From contig CP114500.1 in the NCBI GenBank assembly GCA_027186245.1, forward strand, positions 7,450,001-7,514,000: 64,000 bases of DNA, read 5' to 3'. The stretch comes from Coriaria nepalensis. Taxonomy: Eukaryota > Streptophyta > Magnoliopsida > Cucurbitales > Coriariaceae. Position 1 is the stretch's first letter. Every line of letters begins with the position of its first letter. Shown here piece by piece: positions 23,717-34,255 of this stretch. The notes below the pieces were generated by a model. That model was not told where the DNA came from and ran no database searches. It worked only from the letters and a program-made list of their open reading frames with translations. A program made the translations under genes and the position numbers.

Positions 23717-24414
23717 CTAGGGTCGAGCAAAATTTCGGTTTTCGGTAAAATCAAACCGAAACCACAATCGACTTGGATTTTTACCGAATTGCATAAAAAC
23801 TAATGAAACCAAACCGGTATTAGATAGGTTGATTTCGGTTGAGACCGGTTGATTTTTTACACCAATTTTTTTTTTTTTTTTTTTACATTTCTACTTAATT
23901 GTATCAAGAACATATATAATTTATAAGCATATATTAGTGTTATGATGTATATAATATTTACATTTAATATCGTTTTAAAATAAAATTCAACATTATAACA
24001 ATTAAAAATATCATTTTATCTTATATCATAATCAAAATTATATTCAAATATACCATAAATTCATAATTCATCAATTAATATTATTGAAATGAGCCTAAAG
24101 TATATCAAATATTTTTGATACTAAATACAGAAAATAATCCACTTATCACATGATATTTGTAAATTATTTTATTTAAAGCAAAATATTATAAACTTTAACA
24201 AATAGGATAAATATTAAAATATAAATTAGAAAATGAGATTAATTTGAGACTTAGAGTTTAAAATATAATTAAAAAAAAAAATATGTATTTGAAATCGATC
24301 CAATTACCAACAACTGATTTAACTAAAATAATATTTAATTAAATAAATCGACAAAAAATTATCGGTCGCTTTCGGCCGTACGATTTTTTTTTCTCTAACC
24401 CCTGTCGTAGCTAG
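23717..24414. mobile_element. Non-autonomous MITE-like element, copy 1
   Basis: Starts CTAGGGTCGAGCAAAATTTC with repeated TTTCGGTT words and ends ...TTCTCTAACCCCTG, a rough terminal inverted repeat. TAGCTAG occurs at both flanks and may be part of a target-site duplication. The interior is AT-rich and non-coding. A related element lies at about 41474-42246. The pattern matches common plant hAT-like MITEs by memory. Confidence 0.5.
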
Positions 24415-25227
24415 TGTGTTGCAATTGAGCTATAAAGAACTGTAGACAGGCTATAACAGATGAGAAATGGCGGATCAGATCAAACTACAGATTACTGCCA
24501 TAAAAGTATCGTCAAAGAAAACATGAAGAAGACGGAGGATCAGAACGCAGAGAAAATGGAATGAAAATTAAGAGGAGATATCTAGATCAGACTTACGAAT
24601 CATCTCAAATCAACAGAAAATAACCAGATCTCACAAAATGCGATCCAATTAAGAAACTCAAGTTACTTTTAGCGAGCTTTTGGTACGAAACTTGAGAAAG
24701 AAAACATGGTGAGGTTTATGATCGAGAAACCGATCTATTTCAGAGTAAGGACGATGAAAATGGAATTACAGTGAGAAGTAGATAGTAGAGATCAATAGAG
24801 AAAAAAGGAAAATTTCTTACCTTACAGAACAGGTTAGTGCCTTTGAAGTTTGAACGTTTCTGGGAAAGAGCCCGCCTATAGCGGCGGCGGAGTAATACTC
24901 CTCAGCAAAGCCCGTCTATTCAACGGAGAAGAAATTTGGGACGGGGTCCGGCTCCAACTCCGGCCTCTCTGTATGTACGGCGTGAAAATGAAACGCCTCG
25001 TCTTCCTGTAGGTCCACGTCTCGTGCTGTTATTGGCTCTGAGGGGGGGTAATCGTACGGTTCTGGTCGATTTGATTCCACACGATCAACTACCTTAATCA
25101 CGGTACATCATGCATAATTATGTGTTGTGGAAATTCCCAGCCCGATGTTAGTCTCTCTCTCCCCCTCTCTGCCACTCGTCATCAACCTCAATTTCTCACT
25201 CTCTCCGTCTCCCTGAATTAAGTACTC
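24415..25227. other. Intergenic DNA upstream of the small plus-strand gene
   Basis: May include an old leader exon of the carrier pseudogene near 24840-24900. The 61-codon minus-strand frame at 24916-25101 has no recognisable domain. (CT)n tracts precede the start of the next gene. Confidence 0.4.
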
Positions 25228-25701
25228 ATGGCTCTGGCTTACAGTTTAGTTCAAAACCTGCCCTTGAAACCATTAATCGCGGCCATTAAGGCAAGAAAGA
25301 TAGCCTCCTGCTCAACAGTGAACACGAAGAAGAAAAAGTGCTTAAGATGCAACACTCTTTACTCACCCGAACAAAATTCCCCTTCAGCTTGCTCCTTCCA
25401 TGGCCATACAACAGGTACATATTCTCTCTCTCTCTCTCTCTTCTCTCTCTGACTAATCGATAAAACTTCAGGTGAGAAGGGGTTGTTTTCACTCGCACCA
25501 CCACATCAAGGGATAGATGGAGAGTGGAGTGGTGGGTCTGGAGTAATAGTGTACAAGTGGAATGAAGAGGGAAATCGACCTAATACTGGAAGAGCTAACT
25601 GGAAGCGAAGATGGAGCTGTTGTGCAGAGTATGATCAAACTGCTCCCCCTTGTCGACGAGGCTTCCATGTTTCTTATGACGATGGTTTCACTTTGTATTA
25701 G
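25228..25701 (+). CDS. Conserved small plant protein with CxxC...CSFHGHT and Trp/Cys C-terminus
   Basis: Function unknown to me, but the sequence has the look of a conserved protein. Exons 25228-25414 and 25472-25701 (GT-AG, phase 1) encode 138 residues. The second exon starts after the split Gly of TTGEKG. Motifs: CLRCNTLY (CxxC) at about residues 38-45, CSFHGHTTGEKG just before and across the intron, then SGVIVYKWNE, WKRRWSCCAEYD and PPCRRGFHVSYDDGF at the end. The four or more Cys plus His suggest a zinc site. The basic N-terminus could be a targeting sequence. The intron is only 57 bp. Confidence 0.82.
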
Positions 25702-25880
25702 CTCTTTCAAAATTCAACTTCCTTGTATTAGTTGTTTGTGTAAGTTGTCTTTCGATTCCAAATACATTGTTGAGCTCGTTTCCTAAACGGTTAGAACGGG
25801 TGAGAGACACCTCTCATGAACTCATATAACAATACATATAACAATATCCTTCACATGACAACACAGATTATAATTTCTTT

Positions 25881-26843
25881 TCAAAAAGACCCAACAGTTT
25901 TGAAGGAGTCGTGAACATGCTTCAGCATATCCTTGTCCCTGTTCCAGTCTGGAGTGGGAGCATTAACAAAATGATCATAGAGCTTGTTCTTAGCACAAGT
26001 AACTGAAATGAAACTATGAGCACCGACCCCATCAATCTCATTCACGTAGTAGATTTGACCTTTCTCGTCCTTCTTCTCCTCCGACGAGACCCCGCCTTCT
26101 GCACTCGCTATCATATCCTGCAACTCTACGTTGGACAACGCCAAGATGTTCAAGATCACGTCCTTTGGAGCTAGTTGACGGAACCTGGCAAGAAATGTCA
26201 GATACTCTTTCTCCGATTTCTTTTTCGGGTTGTAGAATTCGCTATTTGTTCCATTTGTACCTGGTAAGATGAGAAAGTAAGCGTTAATCATTCCAGTTCG
26301 CTGTTTAAGTAGTAATGATTACACTTATATAAGCATGATATGTACAACAATGGTCAATTTCTCATACGTAAGTCATAATTGGTAAAAATAGTGAAGAAAT
26401 AATCATAAAGAAATCATTAGTGAAAAAGAGTAAAGCTTTTCAGTTAAGGCACCCTTTTCGACTTTGGAAACCAAGCGCTCTTTCCAACCATCAGGGACGT
26501 CATAGACATACTCAGCGGAGTCTTGCTTGTTAGAGTTGGCACCGTATCCGCCGTAATTGGTGGCGCTGGTGGCTGTTCCGTAATAAACACGGTATGCCGA
26601 GTTGGTTTGGGTGTCTGCTAACGACAGCGAAGCAGCAGTGGCTAAAATAGTGTCAGTGGCAGCAAGTGCAACAGCAGAGGTGGTTATTGTAGCTGCGGTG
26701 GGTGGTGGTTTGGAAGCTGAGATGGGGAGGCGAGGTTTGGAAAGTGTTTGGTTCTGAGCTTGTTTAGATGGTGTTGCTGTGGTAGCTCCTGCAGTTCCGG
26801 CGGAGGAGAAGAGTGCTGAGGGGGAGAAGGTTGCGGCCATCAT
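25881..26843 (-). CDS. Thylakoid lumenal 19-kDa protein (PsbP-like family), chloroplastic
   Basis: PsbP-fold protein of the thylakoid lumen, associated with photosystem II in Arabidopsis. Exons 26843-26453 and 26260-25881 (phase 1) give 256 residues. The first ~70 residues are Ala/Thr/Ser-rich without acidic residues, a chloroplast transit peptide, followed by an Ala-rich hydrophobic stretch ending near LSLADT that fits a lumenal (Tat-like) signal. Mature motifs: YRVYYGTATSATNYGGYG, VYDVPDGWKERLVSKVEKG, EFYNPKKK, FRQLAPKDVIL and the C-terminal VHDSFKTVG. Start: MMAAT, the first ATG pair. A near copy of this start context lies 88 bp upstream (see findings). In Arabidopsis its neighbour is BIG BROTHER, as here. 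Confidence 0.92.
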
Positions 26844-26879
26844 TAGCTGCTTTCATTACATTTCTGCCCAAGAAAATTT

Positions 26880-27866
26880 CCCCCATACTTTTCTCTATAA
26901 ATGTATTATAGAAGACGGTTGCGGCCATCATTAGCGGCGTGGCAAATTCTAGCTGGCTAGAATCCTTATCCAAAGTGTTCTTCCTTCTCCCACTGATCAT
27001 CCTAAAGCCCAATCTCTGGAGAAATTCTCGTATGCTTCAAAATTCTTATATGCTTCAATGCTTTATTTATATTGCCGCGTAACACCATAAATATAATCAA
27101 AATCATACTTCCATACAAGAAAGAATCTCTCCAATCTCTAAACCATCTCCGTAAACATGGCGCAGACCGATGTTTTAACTAGACTATAGCCCATGGGCAT
27201 AATACATTACAAGATGTTAACAAAGAGAAATGCAGTCTCATCATCAAAACTCTTCAAAACATTTATCGTTCAATGTATAAATTTTTATTACAACACTTCG
27301 AATAAAGTTTGTGTACTTTTGACTACAAAAAGAGCCCCCCAAAGCGGAAAGCATCACTACAAATTATTACAAGAAGATTGAAACAGAAAATCTCAAGTCA
27401 CAAATACCAAAAGGCCTTAAAAGGCCATTTTCTTGGAAACAGAAGACATTACAATTTAAGGACCTCTTTTCAAGTAATTCCCCAATCAACAGTGTCCAAC
27501 ATATTCCAATCCAGATAAAAAATGAAACTACAAGGAATTAGAATCCTCAATATCTTACAAACTTCATCCAAATAAAATCTCCAAGAGTTGATGTGTATTA
27601 TTACTATGACTTTTTTTCTATTTTAATAAAAAAAATTATTCAAATTATTTTCATCAAGACAAGACTTCTGAACCGAAATCTCCAGTTCAATCTCTGGATA
27701 TGTTCCCGCCCACATATTCCTTCAGGACTGAAAAAAGCCGATTCATGTTGATTTATCAAATTCGCTAGAGATATGCTATACCCTTGAAGCAAATTCGCTA
27801 GACCAGTCTATAAGAGTGTAGTTGGGGAGAAAAACTTACACTAAACTTGGAAGAAACAACTCTTCC
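26880..27866. other. Spacer between the lumenal 19-kDa gene and makorin
   Basis: Leader/promoter of the lumenal gene to about 27100, then probable 3'-UTR of makorin towards 27866. Plus-strand frames at 27193-27518 match nothing I know. Confidence 0.5.
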
Positions 27867-30800
27867 TCATATATGCAATTCACCAAGGAAATCTGACAGC
27901 CTGATAATACCACAAGCTTTGGTAAGGAATATGAAACGAGAAGAAAAAAATAAGAGAGAGAGTGAGAGTGAAACCTGATATCCTTGGCTATCACCGTCGT
28001 ACCATCTTCATTCCCAAGATGACGTAGAGCTACCTCCTCTAACTGGCCGTCTCTGTAAGCATGCTGCAACGAGAATATTCACGTTCAAAAATCTACAAGG
28101 GTCTAACCATGGTGAATGTAAATAGTAGATCATAAGATGGCACGAATATGGGAGGTTAATATTCTGACCACATCCAAAAATTAAGTCCTTCATTGACAGA
28201 AAACCCAAATGTAACATATAAAACATGTTGCCATGAATTAAGAGCTAGGTTCCACATAAACTGTCTGGCCAAAACATACAATGCCACAAAGGATAACCAA
28301 AAACCACAACCCTTGTCCTTTTTCAAGTGCAATAGTTGTAGGCTGCAAGATCAAAACAATTCAAAAGAGGGCAAAGGTCCCGGATAAAGTTAGCTAAAAT
28401 GCAGTAAGCTCAAAATGCTATAAATACGTCTCCTCCTCCTCATCAGAGTCATAATAACCGAGCTCATCAGAATCATAACCCATCTGCGCATGAAAAAAAT
28501 CCCACTGCCAAGGCTCTAGTCCTTCGAATTGTAGATCTTCAGGCTCAACATTCTCTTCCAATTCTTCTAACTCTTCAGCTATTTCGATAAAACTCGCCAA
28601 TTCCCTAAATATATTACTAAACATGCTATCTTGATCAATATTGTTGGATCTGGGTGGAGGTGGAGGGGGGCAGTGATATTTCCATGCATATGAACCTGAC
28701 TTGACCGTATGCTGGAACACAACAAACATTGCATCCATCAAAAGACTGTCAAATCGAACCCATTCTGACATTTAAATTAAAGGGCTACAAAAATTGCGCA
28801 TAATTCTGGGGGTAGTATCAGGCATCCATTTTAGCAACAATTCCTAGAACATCAAGCTTGAATATTGGTGAAAAAAGCAGCTCCCTCTTAAAGAGAACAT
28901 TACCAACAATAACAAGCTTTTGGTGCCTCGTACAGAAAAAAATCTACGTAAGGTTTGCGCTGCAGTACTCTGAAAATCTTTCTATTTCTTCACAGCAGCT
29001 AAGAATACAGTAACCATCCTTCTTTCACTCTTTCCAACTAATAGAAGGATAGACCAGCTGTAATTCTACTAATAATGTGATACTTACAACAATTACACTG
29101 CTTCGCAGGTTTGATATAAGGATAAATCAGGTGAAGTTCTAGAACTATAGCAAGATTCTTATACATTAAATTTATCCAAACACAGCACAGCTTATACCAC
29201 ATATCATCATTTCAGTTCATTAACAGAAATAATTAGTCATATGGATTGACCTAAAAACTTCGTTTTTCTTTCCTATATTAAGTTAAACGACACTGTGGAG
29301 CAGCTGCACTATAGCACGTGAATCAAGCTACAAAACTTAGTACGCATCTGCACCGCAATACTTCATGTAAACACCTGATGTGTAGATTTTAATGGAGCAA
29401 GTCGCACAGTAGAATGTGAATCAAGCTATACAACTTACTAAGTATCTGTAACACAATACCTCAAGTAATCACCTAATGTGTAGACAATGCATGTATTGAG
29501 CTAAAAGATCATTGAAAAGGCAGACAATAAAAAATCAATGATACTCAAATTATAAACTACTAGCTTTACTGTAATCAGAAATAAAGTTCATGCAAACAAA
29601 ACCACAGCAGTTCATTCAAAACCTTTATTACCTTGTAAAAACAACTGGTCCCAAAAGGGCAGTTCCCATTCCCAAAGTTGAAGTGTCTGCAATCAATTGA
29701 CCTGCAGAAGGAATAATATCAAATCCAGAACCCGAAACTCGTAAAGATCAAAGTAAAAGTAGTAAATAGAAAGCATTCACTCAAAGTCTTGGGATTGGGA
29801 ATAAGACGGAATGTTATGCACTTCCCATCTGAAGAGGTAATTCTAATTGATATTTAAAAAAAAAAAAAAAAGCATCGTAGCATTATTACTATATCTCAAG
29901 ATTACCTGAGCTTTGCCTTATAGCTATCAACAATATCCTTTTTCTCTTCCTTCGAGCAATACCAGATGACACTTGGAATGACAAAGTATGATAGCTTCCT
30001 ACATATTGGGCAGGTCCTCAATGCACTATTCATATCCATTCCAGTAGCTGGGGAACTACTACGCCAATTCCTTATACACGATATACAGAATGGGTGATCA
30101 CATTCAGATAGGATCCCAAACTTACGCTCAGCTGGTGTGGGCTTCAATAAAACACGCTCCAGACAAACACTACACTCAATCTCTTGACTATATTTCAAAG
30201 CCTCGAGGTCCTTTTGCTTTTTCTCACACATCTTCATATGTTCATCTCTTTCCATGGGTCTGAAAGGATGTAAGCAATGTTTTCCACAGGTGGGACATAA
30301 GTCACCATGAATATGAGGACATTTTTCTCCCTTTGGACAATTACCAGCAGCAGCAAAAGGACAGATAGGACGATCAGCTGGCTGAACACTGCTAGGCTCC
30401 CCAAGATTATAATCCTCAAGAAAATCATGGCTTTCAGGATCTTGATTCCAAGCAGGTTTAGATTGAGAAAGGAGTGAAGTAGATGATGGCAAGGGCTCTA
30501 AGGGTGAGCTGGGTAAAGAAGACACCCCACGTGGTGAAGTGACCTGAAGATGGGGTGCAGGAACGAAGTGAAGAGGCTGCTGAGAATTTTCTACTGAAGA
30601 TGAACCAGAAGGTTGAGCACTGGATGCTTTAACATGTTCATATCGGCATCGACTTCCATAGGCACACACTCCTCTTTGATAGAAAGTGCAAACCTGGGAT
30701 GATAACCAGAAACAGTGTAATGTGAATGAAACTATCACCAGTAAAACTAAGAACTGGAAGGTAGAACTAAAACTCTTACATTGTTTGGTGGGTCACTCCA

Positions 30801-31505
30801 GCTATGTGAAAATTCACAATATTCCCCTTTCAAGCATGCCCCATGGGCAAAAAACTTGCACAGAACCCTAAAAAGAAAGAAAAAGAAAAGAATAGAAGTT
30901 TAATATCATATGGAACCCGATGGTGCAGACTCCTCTTCGGTAATAAATGTTCATTTCCCAAGGAATTCATTACTGATGACTGTTCTAAGCCTCATAAATC
31001 CAAAAATAATTATCATAAACCTTTAAGGACTTCTATGAGAGCAAATGTTGCAACTACAATATCAACCATACTTGATAATTATATCAACCATACTTGATAA
31101 TTGAATACCATTCATTTCTTATCAACATAGATAACCTATTACAGGATAAATTCCAATCCCAGACGCTTTACAAAACAATAATACCATATCCATATAAGGA
31201 TTGCAACAGATAATCTGTAATTCAAACGTCAATTTGCTCAAACTTACCTCCGAAATTATAACAGTCAAGTTTGAGTACGAAAGAATCGCAAGAAAGTAAC
31301 GCAAGAAAACATAAAGCAAAAACCAATCAAATCTTAATAATATTCAATAAGAAAGAAACCGCATAATATTTCTGAACCGATTTTGATGTCTAATCAAACG
31401 AAAACTCGAGAAGCAATCCATGCTTAGAACAGAACAGAAGCTGAAAAGGCTCAAACGGGAACTCCGTGACGTAGAAGAAGAGTCGGAAAATCACCGTTTA
31501 GGCAT
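27867..31505 (-). CDS. MKRN: Makorin: CCCH zinc-finger/RING E3 ubiquitin ligase, two alternative 3' ends
   Basis: RNA-binding E3 ligase of the makorin family. Shared exons: 31505-31495 (11 nt, encoding MPK and part of Arg), 30867-30780, 30693-29906 and 29701-29632. Order of domains: CCCH finger [19 protein letters not shown], second CCCH ([19 protein letters not shown]), Ser/Pro-rich spacer, third CCCH ([19 protein letters not shown]), makorin Cys/His motif ([13 protein letters not shown]), RING ([10 protein letters not shown] ... CPICRKL) and the final [24 protein letters not shown]. Its last His comes from the next exon. Route A: 28711-28418, a Pro- then acid-rich tail, 416 residues in total. 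Route B: 28063-27975 plus 27900-27867, [10 protein letters not shown]...[10 protein letters not shown], 359 residues and the canonical makorin ending. All phases fit both routes. Confidence 0.93.
28712..29631 (-). other. Long makorin intron before the alternative 3' exon
   Basis: About 920 bp without open frames of interest. Confidence 0.6.
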
Positions 31506-32938
31506 TGATTAGCAGTAAGCGCGGATGGTTCTACGATGTCAGGAACCCTAAAACCTTAGCGATGATGATGATCGGCAATGGAAGCCGAACCAGAATAAAA
31601 AGAAGAGATAAAGGGAACGCAGTCGTTAATATAGAGAAGGAAGGGAAGGGAAATTTTTCTCTGTTTCCGAGTGAGACCTCTCACCACTCAATTGCCTGCC
31701 TGAACATAGGGCTTTTTGGCGGTCGCTCTGCGATAAAACAAAATAAAAATTAATTTAATTAATTTTTTTTAAAGTAAATAAATAAATATTGGAGATGTTA
31801 ATTTACGAAAATACCCTCGTGATAATAAGTGAGATTTTGAATTTAGAATTAGTGGGGTAGAAATGCAATTATGGGAAAATATAAGTGGTCATTTTGAGCT
31901 GTAAGAATTAGAGGTGGACATTTTTTCCGATCTTAATAAGAATCATGATCTCGTCCCGATATTTAATGAAAATAAAAACAATAATATTATCCCAGTACCA
32001 ATACCAAGAATGGGAATGAAACCTAAAATGATCTCGGTCTCGTTCCCGTTCTCCAAAAATTTTGAAAAATAAAAATTAATAAATTTATTTTTTAATTATA
32101 AATAATATAATTATAAATATTTAATTAATTTTATTGATGAAATTTATATAAATTTATTGTTATTAATTTATTATTATTATATTTTTAAAATTATTAATAT
32201 AATATAAATTATAAATTTAAATTTTATTATTATATTAATTAATTAATTAATTAAAAAATTACAGAAAATCTCAATCCCATATCAAGAACACAGGAATGAG
32301 CCTAATATTGGGAACACCCATTCTGGGTCCCAACGGAAAACCCCCCACTCATATTAAGAGTCAACAAAGTAGTTCAAAGCTGAAATTTAATTGATAATTT
32401 TTAAAAAAGATTGTAAATTATTTATTATTTTGATCTATCTTAATAATAAATAATATTAGTATAAACTTAATATATATAATTAAAAATATCGTTAAAAAAA
32501 GAAGGAAAAAAAGAATATGTTTATATAACTATCGAGAGATTAAAGAGTATGTTTGGTTATGTATCTCAAAATATGTTTTTACATTTTAAAACTTGAAAAT
32601 AATTACTAACTTCTATTCTTCGACATTTTTTTATTTTTTTATTTTTTTATTTTTTAATTATTTGATAGTTATAATTAGTTATAACAGTTACATCTAAGAA
32701 TTTCTTAATTAATTTATAATAATGATTTTTTTAATAAATCGAGTCGAGTTTAAGTATCGAATGGAATCTTATTGCAAAAACAAAAATATGGAGTCGATAT
32801 ATTATTTTTGTAGTGAAAGGTGGAGTAGTAGTAAATAGTAATCATATTTATTTAGCTAGAAAATAAGCTAAATGTGAATAAATACAATATATACGCAATG
32901 ATCCATAGAATCTGTATAAATCCAATGAATGATTCAGT
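31506..32938. other. Makorin promoter followed by AT-rich DNA with a possible DNA-element insert
   Basis: 31546-31553 carries an ACCCTAAAA telo-box-like word near the makorin leader. About 31912-32350 begins AGAGGTGGACATTTTTTCCG and ends with GGGTCCCAACGG-like words around a very AT-rich core, resembling a non-autonomous insert. No coding region. Confidence 0.4.
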
Positions 32939-33145
32939 CTAGTGCTCGAACAGCGCCAGGAAGGAAACAAACAACGGCGCAAGGATCAAAACGCCAGAAC
33001 TCGCCGCAGAGAAGGACGCAGCTCCTTTCTCCAATGACGGTGCCTGAGCAGGAGCCTCCTGTGCCAAAGCTGCGGCGGAGAAGACGGCGAAGATCATCGC
33101 CAGGAACAAAGCCTTGGAAGAAGCAGATATCATTGAAGAAGGCAT
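32939..33145 (-). CDS. Arabinogalactan peptide (short GPI-anchored AGP)
   Basis: Single exon of 68 residues. N-terminal signal peptide (about residues 1-28, AMIFAVFSAAALAQ), then a very short mature part EAPAQAPSLEKG with Ala-Pro repeats suitable for hydroxylation and arabinogalactan glycosylation, a small-residue stretch (AASFSAASSG) for GPI cleavage, and a hydrophobic C-terminus. Length and layout match plant AG-peptides; cell-surface location is inferred. The precise family member cannot be told from a peptide this short. Confidence 0.85.
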   Translation of the reverse strand: MPSSMISASSKALFLAMIFAVFSAAALAQEAPAQAPSLEKGAASFSAASSGVLILAPLFVSFLALFEH

Positions 33146-34255
33146 TTGCGAAGATCTCGATCTGTCTGTCTCTCTCTCTCTCTCTTTCTCTTCGTGATCT
33201 CTTATTAGCTGAATCGGTGACTTATATGGAAATCATCGGTAGATGGAAGCGTGGTATTTATAGAAGGGAGAAGACGCGTGGGCCCCATAGGGTAAAGCTG
33301 GAGAGAGGGTGAGTTGTCATTGTTTGGTTGGTTGCTTAGAGTGAACGGAAGTATGAAGCAAAGAAAATGATACGAGTCGTTTGGATTTTTCAAGAGTTTG
33401 GGTAAACAGACCGGAATCGTGTTAAAGTATTTTCATACACATTCAGCTGCTACACGTGTCCTTCCTCCTGTCGTTTGTTTGTTTCTTTTGGTCAGTCTTC
33501 CTTATGTTCGTCGGCCTAACAAAGTTAACGTGGACTTCGATATAAGATCATTTATGTACGTAGATGGTAAAATGGGCTGGTACGGTTTGGGCATAATATC
33601 GTGTTTGATATGGATTGGTTTGCATCGTGTTTTTATGATACAAATATAGTAACAAGTTATAAATATATCGTGTTGGCCCATATGATTATGTTGGCTCATG
33701 AATCCATTTCGACCCATGTGAATTTATTTTTTATTTTTTAAATTAATTTTAAAACATCCGGTTACCATAATTCATGTACGTGTGCGGTTCGTAGATTGAC
33801 ACGAGTTAGTCATTTTCATGCTCATACTTTGCTTTTTGTCATGTCGAGCCATGCATGTTCGGGGCCTATTTTACCATGACTTTTTTGATATAAATTTTAT
33901 TTTATTCGATGAAATAGAAATAATTTTTTATTCTCATAATTTTAGTTCCTCCATTATTAAGTAAGAATTATATATAATAAGTATTCATTTATATATAAAA
34001 AAAAAAACTTTCATATTTTTTAAATTTTATTATGGTATTTTAATAATTATTTAAAAAATTCAGATATAAAAAAATGATCATTTTAATCTTATTTTTACTT
34101 ATTCTCTTCCGAATAACTAAATAAATACTAAAAATCATTATTTTCATTCATATTTCATTCTCATTCCCAATTTTATTCTCTTTGGATACCAAAAGATCAA
34201 ATCAAAACCCTGTCAAAGTTTCATTGCTAAGACTATATATAGAAACTAACATAAT
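33146..34255. other. AGP promoter and AT-rich intergenic DNA
   Basis: A (TC)n leader run lies at 33165-33192. 33525-33850 contains repeated CGTGTT and TGGGCATAATATCG-like words typical of plant MITE remnants. No gene. Confidence 0.45.

Noticed and set aside
30234..30428. 64-codon frame inside makorin
   Set aside because: Same strand, other frame, within a proven coding exon: a shadow.
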